Shown: positions 49,779-62,465, counted from the stretch's first letter. The stretch: DNA of 64,000 nucleotides from Paramecium octaurelia (GCA_905182995.1 CAJJDP010000074.1:186001-250000); one strand, 5' to 3'. The notes: generated by a model not told the origin, from the sequence alone. Program-made: numbers and translations.

Positions 49779-51340
49779 ATGAATTCAATTAAAAAAATCC
49801 TAAAAAAGAAAAGATTGTTAAAACCTTCGAAAAAAAGAAAATAATCAACAACTTAGCTTGAATCAGAAACAATTCAATAAATAAAACTCACTCACAAAGA
49901 AGTATAACATTTTCATACAAATTATAGTAAATTCACATTAGAGGTCAATTTTAATTTGTCGTTGTTAATGGATATTTGGAAATGGATTTGTATGAAGTAA
50001 GGAAAACTTAAATATATGAATTCAGCAGCACAGAGTTTGTCACTGTAATCGCTCACAATGTGCCTTAAAAAATTGAAGATTATTTAACAAAATTTTAATC
50101 TTCATAAGTATAATCTGAAGTATATTTGGAATTCATGAATTACATTCTAAAAAATTAACCTAAAGAATTAACTTTGTTAATTTATGGTCATTATGAAATT
50201 AGTGACTTTGGTTATATTTTGACAGATTAAAAATAGGAACTTTTTGATTGCTAAGACAGAAGTGTCATGTTCATTGGTGAAAAATAAGTAGGAAAATCTA
50301 CAAGTTTGTAATTATATGCAAATAAATTAATGAATTCCAATCAAGTTTTTATTTTAGATACTGATCTTGGTTAAGCCATCATTTTACCTGGTTTTGTTAC
50401 CCTTGTAAAATTAGAATTGCCTCTGTTTTTATCAAAACCTCAGATTTTATTTCAAGGATTTGTTGGGGAATTCCAAGTCTTTAATCATTTTGATCTCTAT
50501 TTCCATAAAGTGACTTAGGCATTCGATGTCTACAATTAGTCTCAACTTTTAAAGGATTATCCATTATTGATTAACACTGCTGGTTTCATAACGAGCTATG
50601 GAATAACTATAATTTAAGAGTTAATAAATATTTTGTAACCCTCAAAATGCATCTTGCTTTCAAGAGACAACCATAAAAAAATTATGGAGAAATCAAATTA
50701 TTTATATGAATAATTATCAAGAAAATCCTTTATTAGTAATTTTGATACATTTAAGTCATAATTGCAGATAGTTCATGAAGAAATCGATTTTGAATCATAT
50801 GGCTAAACTATTCAGGTAGAGACACCTTAGATTAGAAAATAGAATCGAACCTCAAAGATTGCTTAAAACCTTGGTGTGGAAAATCTAAATTATTTAACTT
50901 TATGTTCTTAAACAGATCTAAAAATTATAGATACAAATCAATGTTAATTCATTGTGATAAATGAAAAGAAGAATTACTATGATTTGGAAGAGATAGCTTC
51001 AGTGTTTATATTTAGTTTGGTAGCTGTAGAGTAGGACGGAGCATTTTTGGGTTTGGGATTCATTAAAGACATGGATATAATTCATAATAAAATACATGTC
51101 ATCTCTCAAATTGAATTTGGTAGTGGTTAATACTAATTTATAAAATCAAAGTTCTATAATATATCATAAGATTAATTGGGAGACATAGGTGTTGAGGATA
51201 TTTATTAAATATTGGATAAAGAGTGCATTCAAAATGGAGAGCCTTTAGAGTATCTGATTGATTTGCCTTATATTACATTGAAAAGTGAGGCAATAGGGGA
51301 TTTCAAGCATAAGATTACCGTAAATAAAAAAACATTTTGA
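49779..51340 (+). CDS. NOL9/GRC3-type polynucleotide 5'-kinase
   Basis: 511 residues; one 26-nt intron near 49,900. The Clp1/Grc3 P-loop domain is clear: Walker A in VMFIGEKQVGKSTSLQLYAN, followed by FILDTDLGQAIILPGFVTLV, matching the conserved LDxDxGQxxxxPG stretch of this family. A preceding beta-rich domain (FQFVVVNGYLEMDLYEV) and a C-terminal domain complete the layout. Grc3/NOL9 phosphorylates RNA 5'-OH ends during pre-rRNA ITS2 processing in the nucleolus. The N-terminus is Lys-rich, fitting nucleolar targeting. It begins 27 nt after the EF-hand gene. Confidence 0.82.
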
Positions 51341-51586
51341 GTTATAATATGTTATTAAAATTATGTATTTTGAAAAATCAAGTAGGTATGGGATAAGAGA
51401 TATATCTAAAATAAATTCAGTCTATGTCGTTACACCAATTTACATTAAAACTTAAAGAATTTGATTAAGATACTCATTATTTCATTATTTAATTTAAATC
51501 ATGTATGTTTCACAATTCAAAATTATTTTGGCTATCGATAAAAGGATTTTAATAAAGAATTGAATAATTATTTTTTAATAATAAAA

Positions 51587-53126
51587 ATGTCAAATTTTGC
51601 TTAATTTCTGGAGGACATCAGTGATTTCAAAGATAGACCTGTTAAATTGAAATAAATCAAAAAAGTTCTGAAAATAAATGAGAAAAGCTTTCCACCTTGC
51701 AAAAATATCCTGAATTATTATTTCTAAGAGTTTTCAAAGTAGATGTTTACAATAAAAGTAGACGTACAAATGAAGAACATCGTACAAAGTGGCACAGGAA
51801 AGATAAAATCCTATTTGTCTGGACTGTATTGAAATATTTTGAATTAACAAATAAGACTGATCTAAATCCTGTAAGTTTTATTAATAGCATAGTCTGATTA
51901 AGATTGGCAATATCTATCTTCTGTTTTAGGAGTCACAGAATAATTGCTAAATTTAAAATGGATTAGTATGTTAAAAACTAATTTAAAAATGGCTCCTTGG
52001 AATGCTGAAGAAGATGATGTTCTACAAAAATTAATTACCGATCCAAGTGAAAATAAGAATTGGACTCAAATAACTATTGATTTTAATAGGGCTAACCCGG
52101 CAAAAATAGTTAGACACGCTAAATAGATTAGAGAAAGATGGAACAATTATTTAAATCCAGACTTAAAAAAGTATTATAAGGTCAAGTAATTAGATCTGAG
52201 TGGTCTTAACCGGAATAATTGTAATTATTGTTGCTCGTGTAGGAGATTGGAAAAAGATGGTCTTTAATTTCTAAACGTATTTAGGGAAGGACTGAAAATT
52301 AAGTAAAAAATTAATACAATTCTATGATGAACAATTATAGAAGACAAAATGTATAAAATTCAGTCTACATTAGCAATTGGACAATGAGGACATAGCCATT
52401 CATAAATTGTTGGCCAATTTATAAGGTAAAGATTATGAAGGTCCAGTCCCGTTAACTACTAAGCGAATTAGAAAATAGATCAACAACAATAATAACAATA
52501 ACATCAACAATAATAATAGTAATAACAAGGATACCGTACTATATAATAATGATTAGCCATATATGTAGATTGAAAATAACATAATGAATGAGATAAAAGA
52601 GGAACATCAATAAGAATAATCACAATAGTAGTTTTAAATCTAATAGTAATTTTTATAATAATAATAATCATAATTACAATAGTAATAATAGTAATAGCAG
52701 TAATAATAATAGTAATAATAATAATAATAGCCTCTTGTACTTGGATTACCAGTATACTCACCTATGCTACCTTTTTCACCATTACATTATTTATTATGTA
52801 AATGATAGTAACTATCAGTAGAATAAAGTCCCAATAACATTTCATCCCCTTATGAAATAAGGAACAAAAATTATTCTGGATAATTGTAATTGTTTGATGA
52901 ATACATGAAATCGACAAATAATTTGGATTCCAGTGCTCCTCAGTAGGATGTGCCTTGTTTATTAAGATTATTTAACTCGCCAGCATTTAGCAACTAAGGA
53001 TTTCCTTATGCTACCATGCCCTTCTAATAACCTACATAATAGCAATCAACTTACAACATGAAAAAGATAAATAAGATTTAAAAAGAATTGCTAAAATTCG
53101 ATACAGGTTTAAATAAAGAAGGCTGA
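51587..53126 (+). CDS. R2R3-Myb-like DNA-binding protein with polyQ/N tail
   Basis: 475 residues; introns of 23, 22, 23, 23 and 21 nt. Three Myb/SANT-like repeats occupy residues about 50–240: NPSDQDWQYLSSVLGV, then MAPWNAEEDDVLQKLI with RERWNNYLNP, then QLQLLLLVQEIGKRWSLI with GRTENQVKNQYNSMM. The last two are good Myb repeats. The C-terminal half has runs of Asn and a run of about 18 Gln written as TAA, TAG and CAG. Likely a nuclear transcription or chromatin factor. A paralogue lies at 59123. Confidence 0.85.
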
Positions 53127-53159
53127 TATTGATTTATTAATATATTTTCTTAATCACAA

Positions 53160-54484
53160 ATGAAATCTAAGGTTGATGCTCAATAAGAAGAATCTAATAC
53201 GGACAATGACTTTTCTGAAATGTCTGATACTCAAGTTAGAAGAAGAGGTCCTGCTCCAAAAAAGGTTGTTACTAAAAATAAATTGCCTAATTTAGAAAGA
53301 AATGTCCCTATAATTATCAAAAATAACAACTTTGTAGTAAGAACGATTTGGACAATTGTTATGATTTTTGGGTTTATGGCTGTCTTATGGGCCGGCCATA
53401 TTTATATCATTGGATTAGTTTTGCTAATTAATATAGGAATATTTAAGGAAATCTTGGGATTGAAAAGAAATTATGAGAAAGAAGTGAATGTAAAGTATTC
53501 GCCAATTATAAATTGGTACTTCTTTGGAATTGCCACATTTTTTTGTTACGGAAAACTCTTTTAATCTAAATTATCTGAATACGCATTTAGAATGCATATA
53601 CTGTCATATATTTTGAATTATCATAATATAATCACATTTATGCTATGGGTAGCTGGATTTCTGATGTTCACGCTATCACTTAAAAAAGGATATTATAGAT
53701 ATCAATTTAGAATGTTTGGATGGACACACATCACTTTAATCCTTGTAGTCGCTCAAAGTTCAGTTATGATCATGAATATATTTGAAGGTATCTAAAATAA
53801 TATTAATTTCTTAGGCATTGTTTGGTTTATATTACCATGTTCTTTGGTCATCACAAATGATATATTTGCATACATTTTTGGAGTATCTTTTGGAAAGACC
53901 CCTCTAATTGAGTTATCACCAAAGAAGACATGGGAAGGCTTTATTGGAGGCTGTTTTTCAACATTAGTTGCATCCTTTTGTGTAATCCTATAATGTTAAT
54001 ATAGTTTGCTTACTTTTTATAAGGCAGTCAGTATTTGACATGTCCATAACACTAGCTGCCTTTTTCTCCTTTTGCTTCATTAACATGCGAAATACCAAGT
54101 GTTTTTATAACTACTTAGAGGTTATTACCTTTTTCAATATTCGGAATTGATTCAATTTATTTTAGTGATTTCTAACTTCATGCTATGGTGTTTAGTTTAT
54201 TTACAAGTTTGGTTTCACCATTTGGTGGGTTCTTTGCATCTGGTTTTAAGAGAGGTATTAAAATCAAGGATTTTGGTGACACTATCCCAGGACATGGAGG
54301 CATTACTGATAGAATGGATTGTTAAATACTAACAGGAATGTTTTCTTATTTATATTTGCATCAAATTGTGTTACCAAAGGCAGTAACTTTAGGGACAGTC
54401 CTTGGTTATGTTTCCTAATTATCCACTATTGAGCAACAAGAATTATTTGAGTAACTCAAATAGACATTATCGATTGTTCAATGA
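53160..54484 (+). CDS. CDS1: Phosphatidate cytidylyltransferase (CDP-DAG synthase)
   Basis: 424 residues; introns of 27 and 23 nt. Multipass ER enzyme converting phosphatidic acid and CTP to CDP-diacylglycerol, precursor of phosphatidylinositol. The hydrophobic segments and the conserved [17 protein letters not shown] stretch are present. The family signature is near the C-terminus: [20 protein letters not shown] followed by [13 protein letters not shown]. The N-terminus is polar with an RRR cluster. The eukaryotic CDS1/2 type is indicated by the short C-terminal extension after the signature. It lies 33 nt after the Myb gene. Confidence 0.93.
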
Positions 54485-54559
54485 ATAGTTGATTTAAATA
54501 ATAGAATTAGTGTATTTATTATTTAATATAATAATTATATATCAAGTTGAAAAAGAAAT

Positions 54560-56361
54560 ATGAAGCAATATACTACATGTAATAAACAATCTAAGTCTAG
54601 GCGATTACCTAAACAAAAGTGAAATTATTTGTTCCAAATTTTCCCCACATTAAAATCAATTCATTAGTGTGAATGAAAAAAATATATTTTTATGGTCAGA
54701 TTAAATCTATTAACCCCTTATTGTATTTAGTTCTTAAATTGTTTAGGTTTTAAGCAATTCTGCCTAGATTTCATGTATTGAGTTTAGCAAATAAACTAAC
54801 TTAATATTAGAAGGGACTTAGGAAGGGAAGATTCTTATTCTAGAGTTAGAACAATAAATCTGTAAAGATAATTCATTAATTTTGATTAGAATAGGAAACA
54901 AAAGCATTGCATAATGGAGCTATTACAAAATTAACTAATTATGATATTAATACGTTCATAAGTGGATCTTAAGATTCAGTGATTATGGTTCATGATTTGA
55001 GATAAAATATGCCAATAGCTTAAATTAAGCAACATAAGCAATAAATAAATGATATTGTTGCAGATTCAGAGAAATTTCAATTTGTTTGTGGATCTCAAGA
55101 TGAAACTATCAGTATTTGGGATTTTAGAAATTATTCTTAACCTTAAGGTTTACTTGATCATCAAGATTCAGTATATAACTTATTGATGATCAAAAATTCT
55201 GATACATTATTTACAAGTGGAGAAAAATATACCATTTAATAATGGGATATTACAAAATAAATTCAGGTATTTTCCTTTATTTATAGAAGAATCGAATTTC
55301 AATTACTTAATAACCAATTTAAAAAATGGTATTTGATTATGAACAGGAGATCTTAATTTGTGCTTAATAAGATATTTTGGATCTGTTCAACACTGAATTG
55401 ATATAATTGAATTCAATAGAGATAGATTGGTCACGAATACAAGACATGAAACTTGAAAATGATGTCGTCTAGGTATTGGAGCAAAGAGGTGACATTTTAA
55501 AGCTGCATGTATTTTAACTTGAATTAAATACTCAATAAGTAGAAGACAGTTAAACATAAATATAAGATAGCTAAATTCCATTCTCATAATTAATGTAATT
55601 TGATTAATGTTTTTACCCAACATAATCGAATGAAAAGTTAGACTAAAGTTATGAATAAGAAGCGTAGGTTTCTGATGACATAATTACAACTTAAAATCTT
55701 TCTCTTAAGTTCTCTTAAATACTTTTTACAAAATCAAATTAAGATAAATACATCCAATTAGAAATTATAAATGAAATCTCCTTAGATCACAGCAAAGTCA
55801 AAATGATCTTAAATGAAAGAATATAAAAATTAAAGCCTATTATAAAGCTGTACTCTCAAAATGATATGAAGTAATGCATTTAATAAATAAGACGGTAATT
55901 ATATTTTATCTATTTGAATAGTTGTAATGATAACTCTGCACTTATTGATTTATTTGCAATGTTGAGACAAGATACAGCATAGAAAAAATTATAGGCAGAA
56001 GATACATTCTTATTGTTGGAAAGTGCAATATTATTACTAAACTCAAAATTCTCCTATTAAATTATCAAAGGATTGGAATTTATTAAATTTTGTTACTCTC
56101 AAATGAAGGATGTAATCTTGTTTTATTATTATTAAATAGAGTATTATACAATATAAAAATGCGAGAAAACAATTATAAAATAAAGCATAGGACAAAAATT
56201 AGAATAGATAAAAGCCATATGAAACATTGATTCTCTAATTTGATAAAATTGTGAAATTGCCTAATTTTAATAAATTGTTAAAATCAAAGGATATTAACTT
56301 AGCCAATCTTACATCATAAATTAAAAATGAAATATCATAATTTTTGAATAAATTAGAATGA
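54560..56361 (+). CDS. WD40 protein with katanin p80 (con80)-like C-terminus
   Basis: 558 residues; five introns (22, 28, 20, 27 and 28 nt) give an exact frame. The N-terminal half is WD40 repeats: EIICSKFSPHQNQFISVNEK, TNLILEGTQEGKILILEL, FISGSQDSVIMVHDLRQN, FVCGSQDETISIWDFR, and LFTSGEKYTIQQWDI. The C-terminal about 160 residues are helical and contain LLNSKFSYQIIKGLEFI, which resembles the con80 domain of katanin p80. Katanin p80 targets the p60 severing ATPase to microtubules. The WD40/con80 combination supports that, but the C-terminal match is by eye only; another WD40 scaffold is possible. Confidence 0.6.
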
Positions 56362-56432
56362 TAATTCAACCAAAAAAAATTTTCATTTAATTTTTAATGA
56401 AATTTATCAAAAAACAAAAATAAAAAAAATAC

Positions 56433-57451
56433 TCAAACAGATTCCTCAGCATCACTGCTAAAAGAACTGTCTCCAGTGTCAGTTTATTTTAATTGTGAAA
56501 CTGGCTATGGAGCATGATTATACGTATTATTAGCAGCATGTACCTAAAATAGTTTTCAATTTATACAATTCTATCATTTTTTTCTTAATTTTTATTGTCT
56601 TCTGCTGCCTTTTTACTTTATTGTTTTTTCAAATATTCTAATTTTGTGTTCACGTATTTCTCCAGCTATCTTGTCTTCTTTACTGGTAAAGTATCAATAT
56701 CAAATTCTAATTCATCATTTTATTCTTAGATCTTTAACCCATCTGATACTATTTCCCAAACACCCCTAAGATGCTCTGGAGGCAAACTATTAATATTCGA
56801 TACTAAAGCTCTTTTTTCTTGCATATTCATAGGTTATTCCATTAGACTTGGTTGTTTTCTAATATTATTATTTTTATGTTTTACATTGGTTTCTTATTAT
56901 TTTAATTATTGTGATTACTATTGCTATTAGTTTATTAGATGGCAGGAGGCTTTTTCTATTTCTCTTGTTTTGGTGGTTGCTCAACAACTTGCTTTGGTTG
57001 ATAAGGTTTGTCTATTTCCTTGTATAACTCATTGAAATGTTGTTCTAACTCTTGAGTCATAGCATAAAGTTAGGTTCCTTTGTTATTCATGGCATAGGAC
57101 ATTTACCAAATTTTCTTTATATCACCCCAAAATTACGTGGCAGTAAGATATTCATCTAATTAATAATTGGAATTCTTAAGTACTGTTTTTGAGATTCTAT
57201 TCAACAATTTATAAGTCAACGTATTCCAATTCTTAAGGATAATTGACATTTTCTAATTTCCTTAAAAATGGAGCTGCTAACTAATGTTTTTTTAATTTTT
57301 AAAGTAATGTTAAGCATCTTTTCATTTCATCAGTATTTTCAGCTCTATAAGGTGCGACGTATGTTTTTTTTGTAACTTTATTCTCCTCATCTGATGAAAT
57401 ATCCTATTAAAATTTCTAAAATTTTATAATTTGATTAGTAAACTTTAACAT
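56433..57451 (-). CDS. Bromodomain–NET (BET-like) protein
   Basis: 313 residues from the ATG at 57451; introns of 28, 26 and 23 nt. The bromodomain (residues about 40–150) shows CLTLLQKLKKHQLAAPFLR, an intron-split middle, and the helix end FWGDIKKIWQMSYAMNNKG. After a Pro/Gln linker comes the NET domain: EKRALVSNINSLPPEHLRGV, NDELEFDIDTLP, and LEKYVNTKLEYLKK. The tail is Ser/Asp-rich. A single bromodomain plus NET is the plant GTE or protist BET layout; it binds acetylated histones. The same frame is open and coding-like upstream to about 57,553 apart from one TGA at 57509–57511, so the true start is uncertain. Confidence 0.87.
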
Positions 57452-57553
57452 CTCTTTTCGATTATCTGCTTAAATTAATGCTAAACCCAGGGGGTAATCT
57501 CTTTGCAATCACTCTTGCTTAATCTGAAGTTAAATGGACTTAAAAAACATCAT

Positions 57554-59122
57554 CGATTTGCTAGATTTCAAAAATTATTATTTAGTAATACACAAAAGGT
57601 CGTCATGGCTGCAATAACGATTTCTAGAGTATGAGAGATTCTTTTGAAAACAAATTATTTTAATTATTATTTTTTGTTTATTTACCTTAAAAATCCAGAT
57701 AAAAAAATGACCGGGGGTGCAAAAAAAATGTATGATTAAAAATTAAAATAAGTTTGAGAGGCAATTATATTGTTTGAATAGAAAAGAATAATTACTTGAT
57801 TTCCCTTAAAAGCTAGAAGTTCTCTGCCAAAATTAACATATATGCTCCTTCTTATTCTTCAATCTAATTAGAAATTCTACATGTTACATGTGTTATATAT
57901 TAAATTCACTATATTTGGATTAGATCAAAAATAGCGTTTCAATTCATACTTAAATTACTTTACTTTCAAAAATCTGCTAAACTTTGTTTGACCTTATAGT
58001 GATTTTTGAATTATATTCATTATTATTATGAACAATATATTTTATTTAATTTTAATATAAATACATTTTATATATGTATAAACTACTTCTTATGTATTAA
58101 TTCAAGATTCCCTGACTTTATGTACACTCCATGCATCGCTTTAATCTAGTCCAAAATATGTGTAAATTTGTGAGTAATGATTGTAAAATCAAATTAACCA
58201 ACTATAAAAATAATTATTATTATTAGATATAGATTAGGATGAAAAACAGCAAATTTTTTGTGGATTTACCTCGTTTTTGTTTTAAATCTTTTTTCTAAAG
58301 ATAGGCAAAATTCTAATTCGCCTATCTTAAAATTTTAATAAGTATATTTAAATCTTTATCTATAACTTTAGAATTTGCGATAAAAGAACAATATTTTTTT
58401 GAGTATTATCTATCTCCAATTAAAATAGGTCTTGTTAATAATTATTATTTCCTTTTACTATCATCTAAAGGATTTTGGATTATAGATAAGATATAGTATT
58501 ATATGTTATTCGATTTAATTTCTAAAAAATAAGTTCAATCTTAGGAGATGCTTGGGTTTATTACTATTTAAATAACTTTTGAGTAAGATTCTAAAAAATC
58601 GATTATTGAAAAATTATACTAAAAATATCAATACATTAATACTGAAAATTAAATGTAAAAGTTTTCTTCTTGCAAAGGGAATTGAAGAACTCTGTAATAA
58701 TACATAAAAGTATATGTCAATATAAGTAATAAATTAATTTATTTCAATTAAAAAAATTGACATATAAATGATAAGATTATAAGATAAATTATTTTGATGA
58801 AATGGTATAATTAAATTCTTTGGATTCAATTTAAATTGGTGCTTGAACTCAGTATATAGACATTATTGTGCTTGTTGATTAGTTATTTTTATAAATTAAT
58901 TTAATATTAATGAATAAAACACACCTATCACTTTTACCAAAACTATAGTAATTTATCTAGAGTATTGGGGAAGAAAATTATTCTGTGGATATTTAAAGAC
59001 TCTAAAATACAATTGATGTAAAAATACAGTAAACGAGCATTACCTTAAATGAAATACTTCATTTTTATGAATATTGTGAATCACAGTAATCAAATTTTTT
59101 ATTTCATAGGGAATTTTTGAAA
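57554..59122. other. Long intergenic region, no gene recognised
   Basis: About 1.57 kb of AT-rich sequence, the longest gene-free stretch in the window. No frame under the ciliate code looks coding. A few less AT-rich patches (around 57,710 with a G-run, and 58,110–58,150) stand out but form no tRNA or recognised RNA. Mainly promoter space for the divergent bromodomain and Myb genes by position. Confidence 0.4.
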
Positions 59123-60651
59123 ATGCATAGTTCAAGAAATTGGACGGATGAAGAATGGAAAGTCTTAATATGGATTATTTAACAATATTGCGTTGCTAAT
59201 TAAAAAAATAGTGAAGATTTTGTATTATAATAATTTTACAATAGAAAGTTGAGGATTGGCATGAAATTTCCGAGATCATAGCAATTAAAGATAAATTCAA
59301 CTGTCAATTTAAATGGTTTTCTCACTTACGTGTAGTGCCTGCAAGCAAGAATTGGACATCAGAAGAGGATCAATTGTTATATAAAATAATGACAAAAGAA
59401 CCAAATATTAAATGGTTTGAAGTCCAATACGAAATGTTTATTCAATCATCAGGCCTTTATTTTAGGAAGGCTAAGCAATATAGGGAAAGATGGAATAATT
59501 ATTTAAATCCATAAGTAAATAGGTAAAGATGTATATTTAATCTTAGAGGTATCTGGACAGAACTTGATGATTTTAATTTATTGTAATTAGCACTAGCTGA
59601 AGGACTTAGATGGTCCAATATTTCAAAGAAACTAAAGAACAGAACAGAAAACTAGGTTAAAAATCGCTTTAAGAGTCTCATAAATAAAGAAAAAAAAATT
59701 ACATAAATACCATAAGGAGTCACTGCAGAATAAAACTAAGATCCTTCTAAAAATGGGTTAGACAAAGCATCGTAGTTTCTAATTCACACGATTCTTAACA
59801 GATTGAAGCCAATTTAAAAATTATAATAAACAAAATAAAATCAGTAAGAAAATAATACTTACAGTTAAGAATAGACTTATTAATAAATTAATCCATATAG
59901 CTTACTTATGAATCCTTAATAATATTATTTTTAACAATTTTAGCAGATTCCTCAAATGCCATAATTGCAACCATTATCACAAGTATAGTAAGTAAGTTAA
60001 TATTCAACAATTCCCTAAATTCCTGCACAAATTAATCCACTCTAATAATAAATACATTGCCAACCTTAATAATATCCTCCATAATAACCCAATATCAGTA
60101 TATAAATACCACAACATCAAAATTTAGTTTCACAATAATTATTGCAATAATAACTAATTCAACAATAATAATAATAATAATAATAATAATAAACTATGAT
60201 TCCCAACTTTTATCAAGGCTAATACTTTCCTTAATAATTTATCTAATAATAATAGCAATAATAATTTAAATTTAATGTATACTCTTCATAGCAAAACACC
60301 CCTACAAATTCAATTGGAACACTTAGCTCTTAGAGATCAGAAAAAATGATATCCGATTAAATTAAAGAGGAAGAAAATAGTAATTCTTCATCAAATAAAG
60401 AACCAAAGGTCTAAAAAATTGTTTGTGTTTCTGCTCAATCTTCTATTAATGGTTCAACTAGCTCAGTAAATTCTATTGATGTCATTAAATAAAATTTTAA
60501 GAACATGAATTTGGATTCAGATTAGGTTAGTCCTGACCTAATTTAAAAAAGAAAACATTAAAGATCTCAATCTGGTGCTTTTGATATTAACAATTAAGGA
60601 AAGATGAAGACAAAGAGATCAAGATTTTATTATGCTTCGAATGATGGTTGA
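59123..60651 (+). CDS. R2R3-Myb-like DNA-binding protein, paralogue 2
   Basis: 493 residues; introns of 23 and 24 nt. Three Myb-like repeats: SSRNWTDEEWKVLIWIIQQY with KVEDWHEISEIIA, then ASKNWTSEEDQLLYKIM with YRERWNNYLNP, then GIWTELDDFNLLQLALAEGL with NRTENQVKNRFKSL. The motif order, the shared RERWNNYLNP and ENQVKN elements and the Gln-rich tail make it a paralogue of the gene at 51587. The tail includes Gln runs encoded by consecutive TAA codons and a basic patch (KMKTKRSRF) near the end. Nuclear regulator by inference. Confidence 0.85.
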
Positions 60652-61407
60652 GTTATGTTAATTAATAATACATTTTAATAAACTTATATATTAATATAAT
60701 TATTAATTGATCTAATTATATATAAATATTCGAATATTAATAATGAGTAATCATTTTTAATTAAAAAGGTAAAATTCAACTTGTTTCAATAATCTCGTTC
60801 ATAGATGGCCAAAACTAAATATTTGCAAAATATTGAATCAGCAAAATGTTTCAAATTATAGCTTTGTATCTGTTATCCTATTAATTCTGTATTTCATAAT
60901 ATAAAAATGATGAAATTTGTACATGCAAAGCACTTTTTATTATTATAAATTAGAATCTTTCCTTAGTATCATCTAAACCAACAGAATAATGTCAATAAAA
61001 TAATCAAAAGATATTGTATCTTATTTACTATTATTTCTTATAAGTTAGAATTATTTTTCAAAATAAGGTTTAAGTTATTTAATTTAGATTATTCATAAAG
61101 AATTACTATGTAATTTGATATAATTTATTATTTAAATGGATATAATTAATTATATTTTGCATTAAGTATTATAATAAATGCATACCCTAATATTTATTAA
61201 AAATAAGTGTTTCATATTTGAAAAATGTTTCCTTTTCTATGTATATCCTCTAATTATGTTTTTAATCCAAAAAATTATAAAAAATATAAATTTTATTTAT
61301 AAATTAGTATAAACTATAAGAATTCATTAGATAAATAAAATTTCTTTTATAATTTTCATGTCTTATTTCTAAGTTAATTTAGAGGATGATAATTATTTTA
61401 TTATTTC
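60652..61407. other. Intergenic, one doubtful short frame
   Basis: About 750 AT-rich bases. A 60-codon frame starting MSNHFQLKRQNSTCFNNLVH at about 60,742 ends with a hydrophobic stretch and TGA. It could be a small membrane protein but has no other support. An ATG at about 61,358 (MSYF) might be a first exon of the next gene. Nothing else recognised. Confidence 0.3.
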
Positions 61408-62181
61408 ATGTTTGCTGAGCCACTAGCTTATGATTCAACAGTAAAATTAACTCTGACTCATAATATATCTACCTGCAAAATGATAGATATAAGATTTGAC
61501 CTTATGCAAACTATTGGCAGCATCAAAGAATCAATTGAAAAAAGGTATGGTAGTGACCCTAAATTTATGCAACTGCAATTAAAGGATAAATAAGTACGAT
61601 AAGTAAAATATTCTAGGGCAACTTCATCACCTACATGAATGATGATGTAAAATTTTTGGGGACTTATGGAGCTAAGGATGGATACGAAGTTCATATAATT
61701 GACAATAATCCAAATAGTGTTTTAAATGGTTTGGAAGATGTGAACAAAGTTTAAAAGTATACAATAAGTGATGAGGATTATGATAAACTACCTGTTAATA
61801 TGAGAAAATTCAAATAATAATTTTTGTAATAATAAGCAGCCGGAGGAAATTTAGGATAAAATAAACCTGAAATAGATGATAATTATTAAGAGGCAGAAGC
61901 GTTGTAAATAGCTATAGGCTCTCGTTGTTAACTTAACTAAGGGGAGAGAAGAGGAACAGTTCGTTATGGTAAAATAATAATTAAATTTTTAAGTTGGATA
62001 AGTTCCTTAGATGGGATTAGGCTATTTTGTTGGAATCGAGTTAGATGAACCAACAGGAACAAATAATGGAAACATTTAGGGCTTTCAATATTTCTAATGT
62101 CCTCAAAAATTTGGAATATTTGTAAGACCAAATGAATTAACTGTTGGTGATTATCCAGTGCTTGATTTAGATGAAATCTGA
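61408..62181 (+). CDS. TBCB: Tubulin-folding cofactor B
   Basis: 241 residues; introns of 23 and 25 nt. The N-terminal ubiquitin-like domain (residues 1–90; TVKLTLTHNISTCKMIDIRF, MQTIGSIKESIEKRYGSD) is followed by a helical linker. A C-terminal CAP-Gly domain has QMGLGYFVGIELDEPTGTNN, CPQKFGIFVRPNEL. The last residues are LDEI; TBCB orthologues end in a similar acidic D/E-I or D/E-M tail that mimics the alpha-tubulin end. TBCB delivers alpha-tubulin to cofactor E during heterodimer assembly. The CAP-Gly core is split by an intron after RRGTVRY. A possible short 5' exon at about 61,358 would change only the start. Confidence 0.92.
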
Positions 62182-62465
62182 AATATTATAATTTTATATA
62201 ATATTGAGTTATGTGCATTTATTAAAACCCTTAAATTATGTTGAACAAGCCCTTCTAATTTTATCATTAATTGATAATGAGAATGTATTTCATTGATTGT
62301 AACATACTAAAATAAATATTAGATATTTGATCCATGATCCAATTTAGCGATATAATGATTCATTTTTTAGATTGTCATTTATTAAATTAATCAAATAATA
62401 ATCTAATAAGATGAAAGTTAGAAGATCAGTTTTCTTAACAATAATTAATAATATAAAGTTCTAAA

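Noticed and set aside
52504-52761. Minus-strand Ile-rich 85-codon frame over a TAA-type microsatellite
   Set aside because: It is the reverse of the in-frame polyQ/polyN tract of the Myb gene; low-complexity shadow.
60057-60269. Ile/Thr-rich 70-codon plus-strand frame
   Set aside because: It is an alternative frame of the polyQ region in the second Myb gene.
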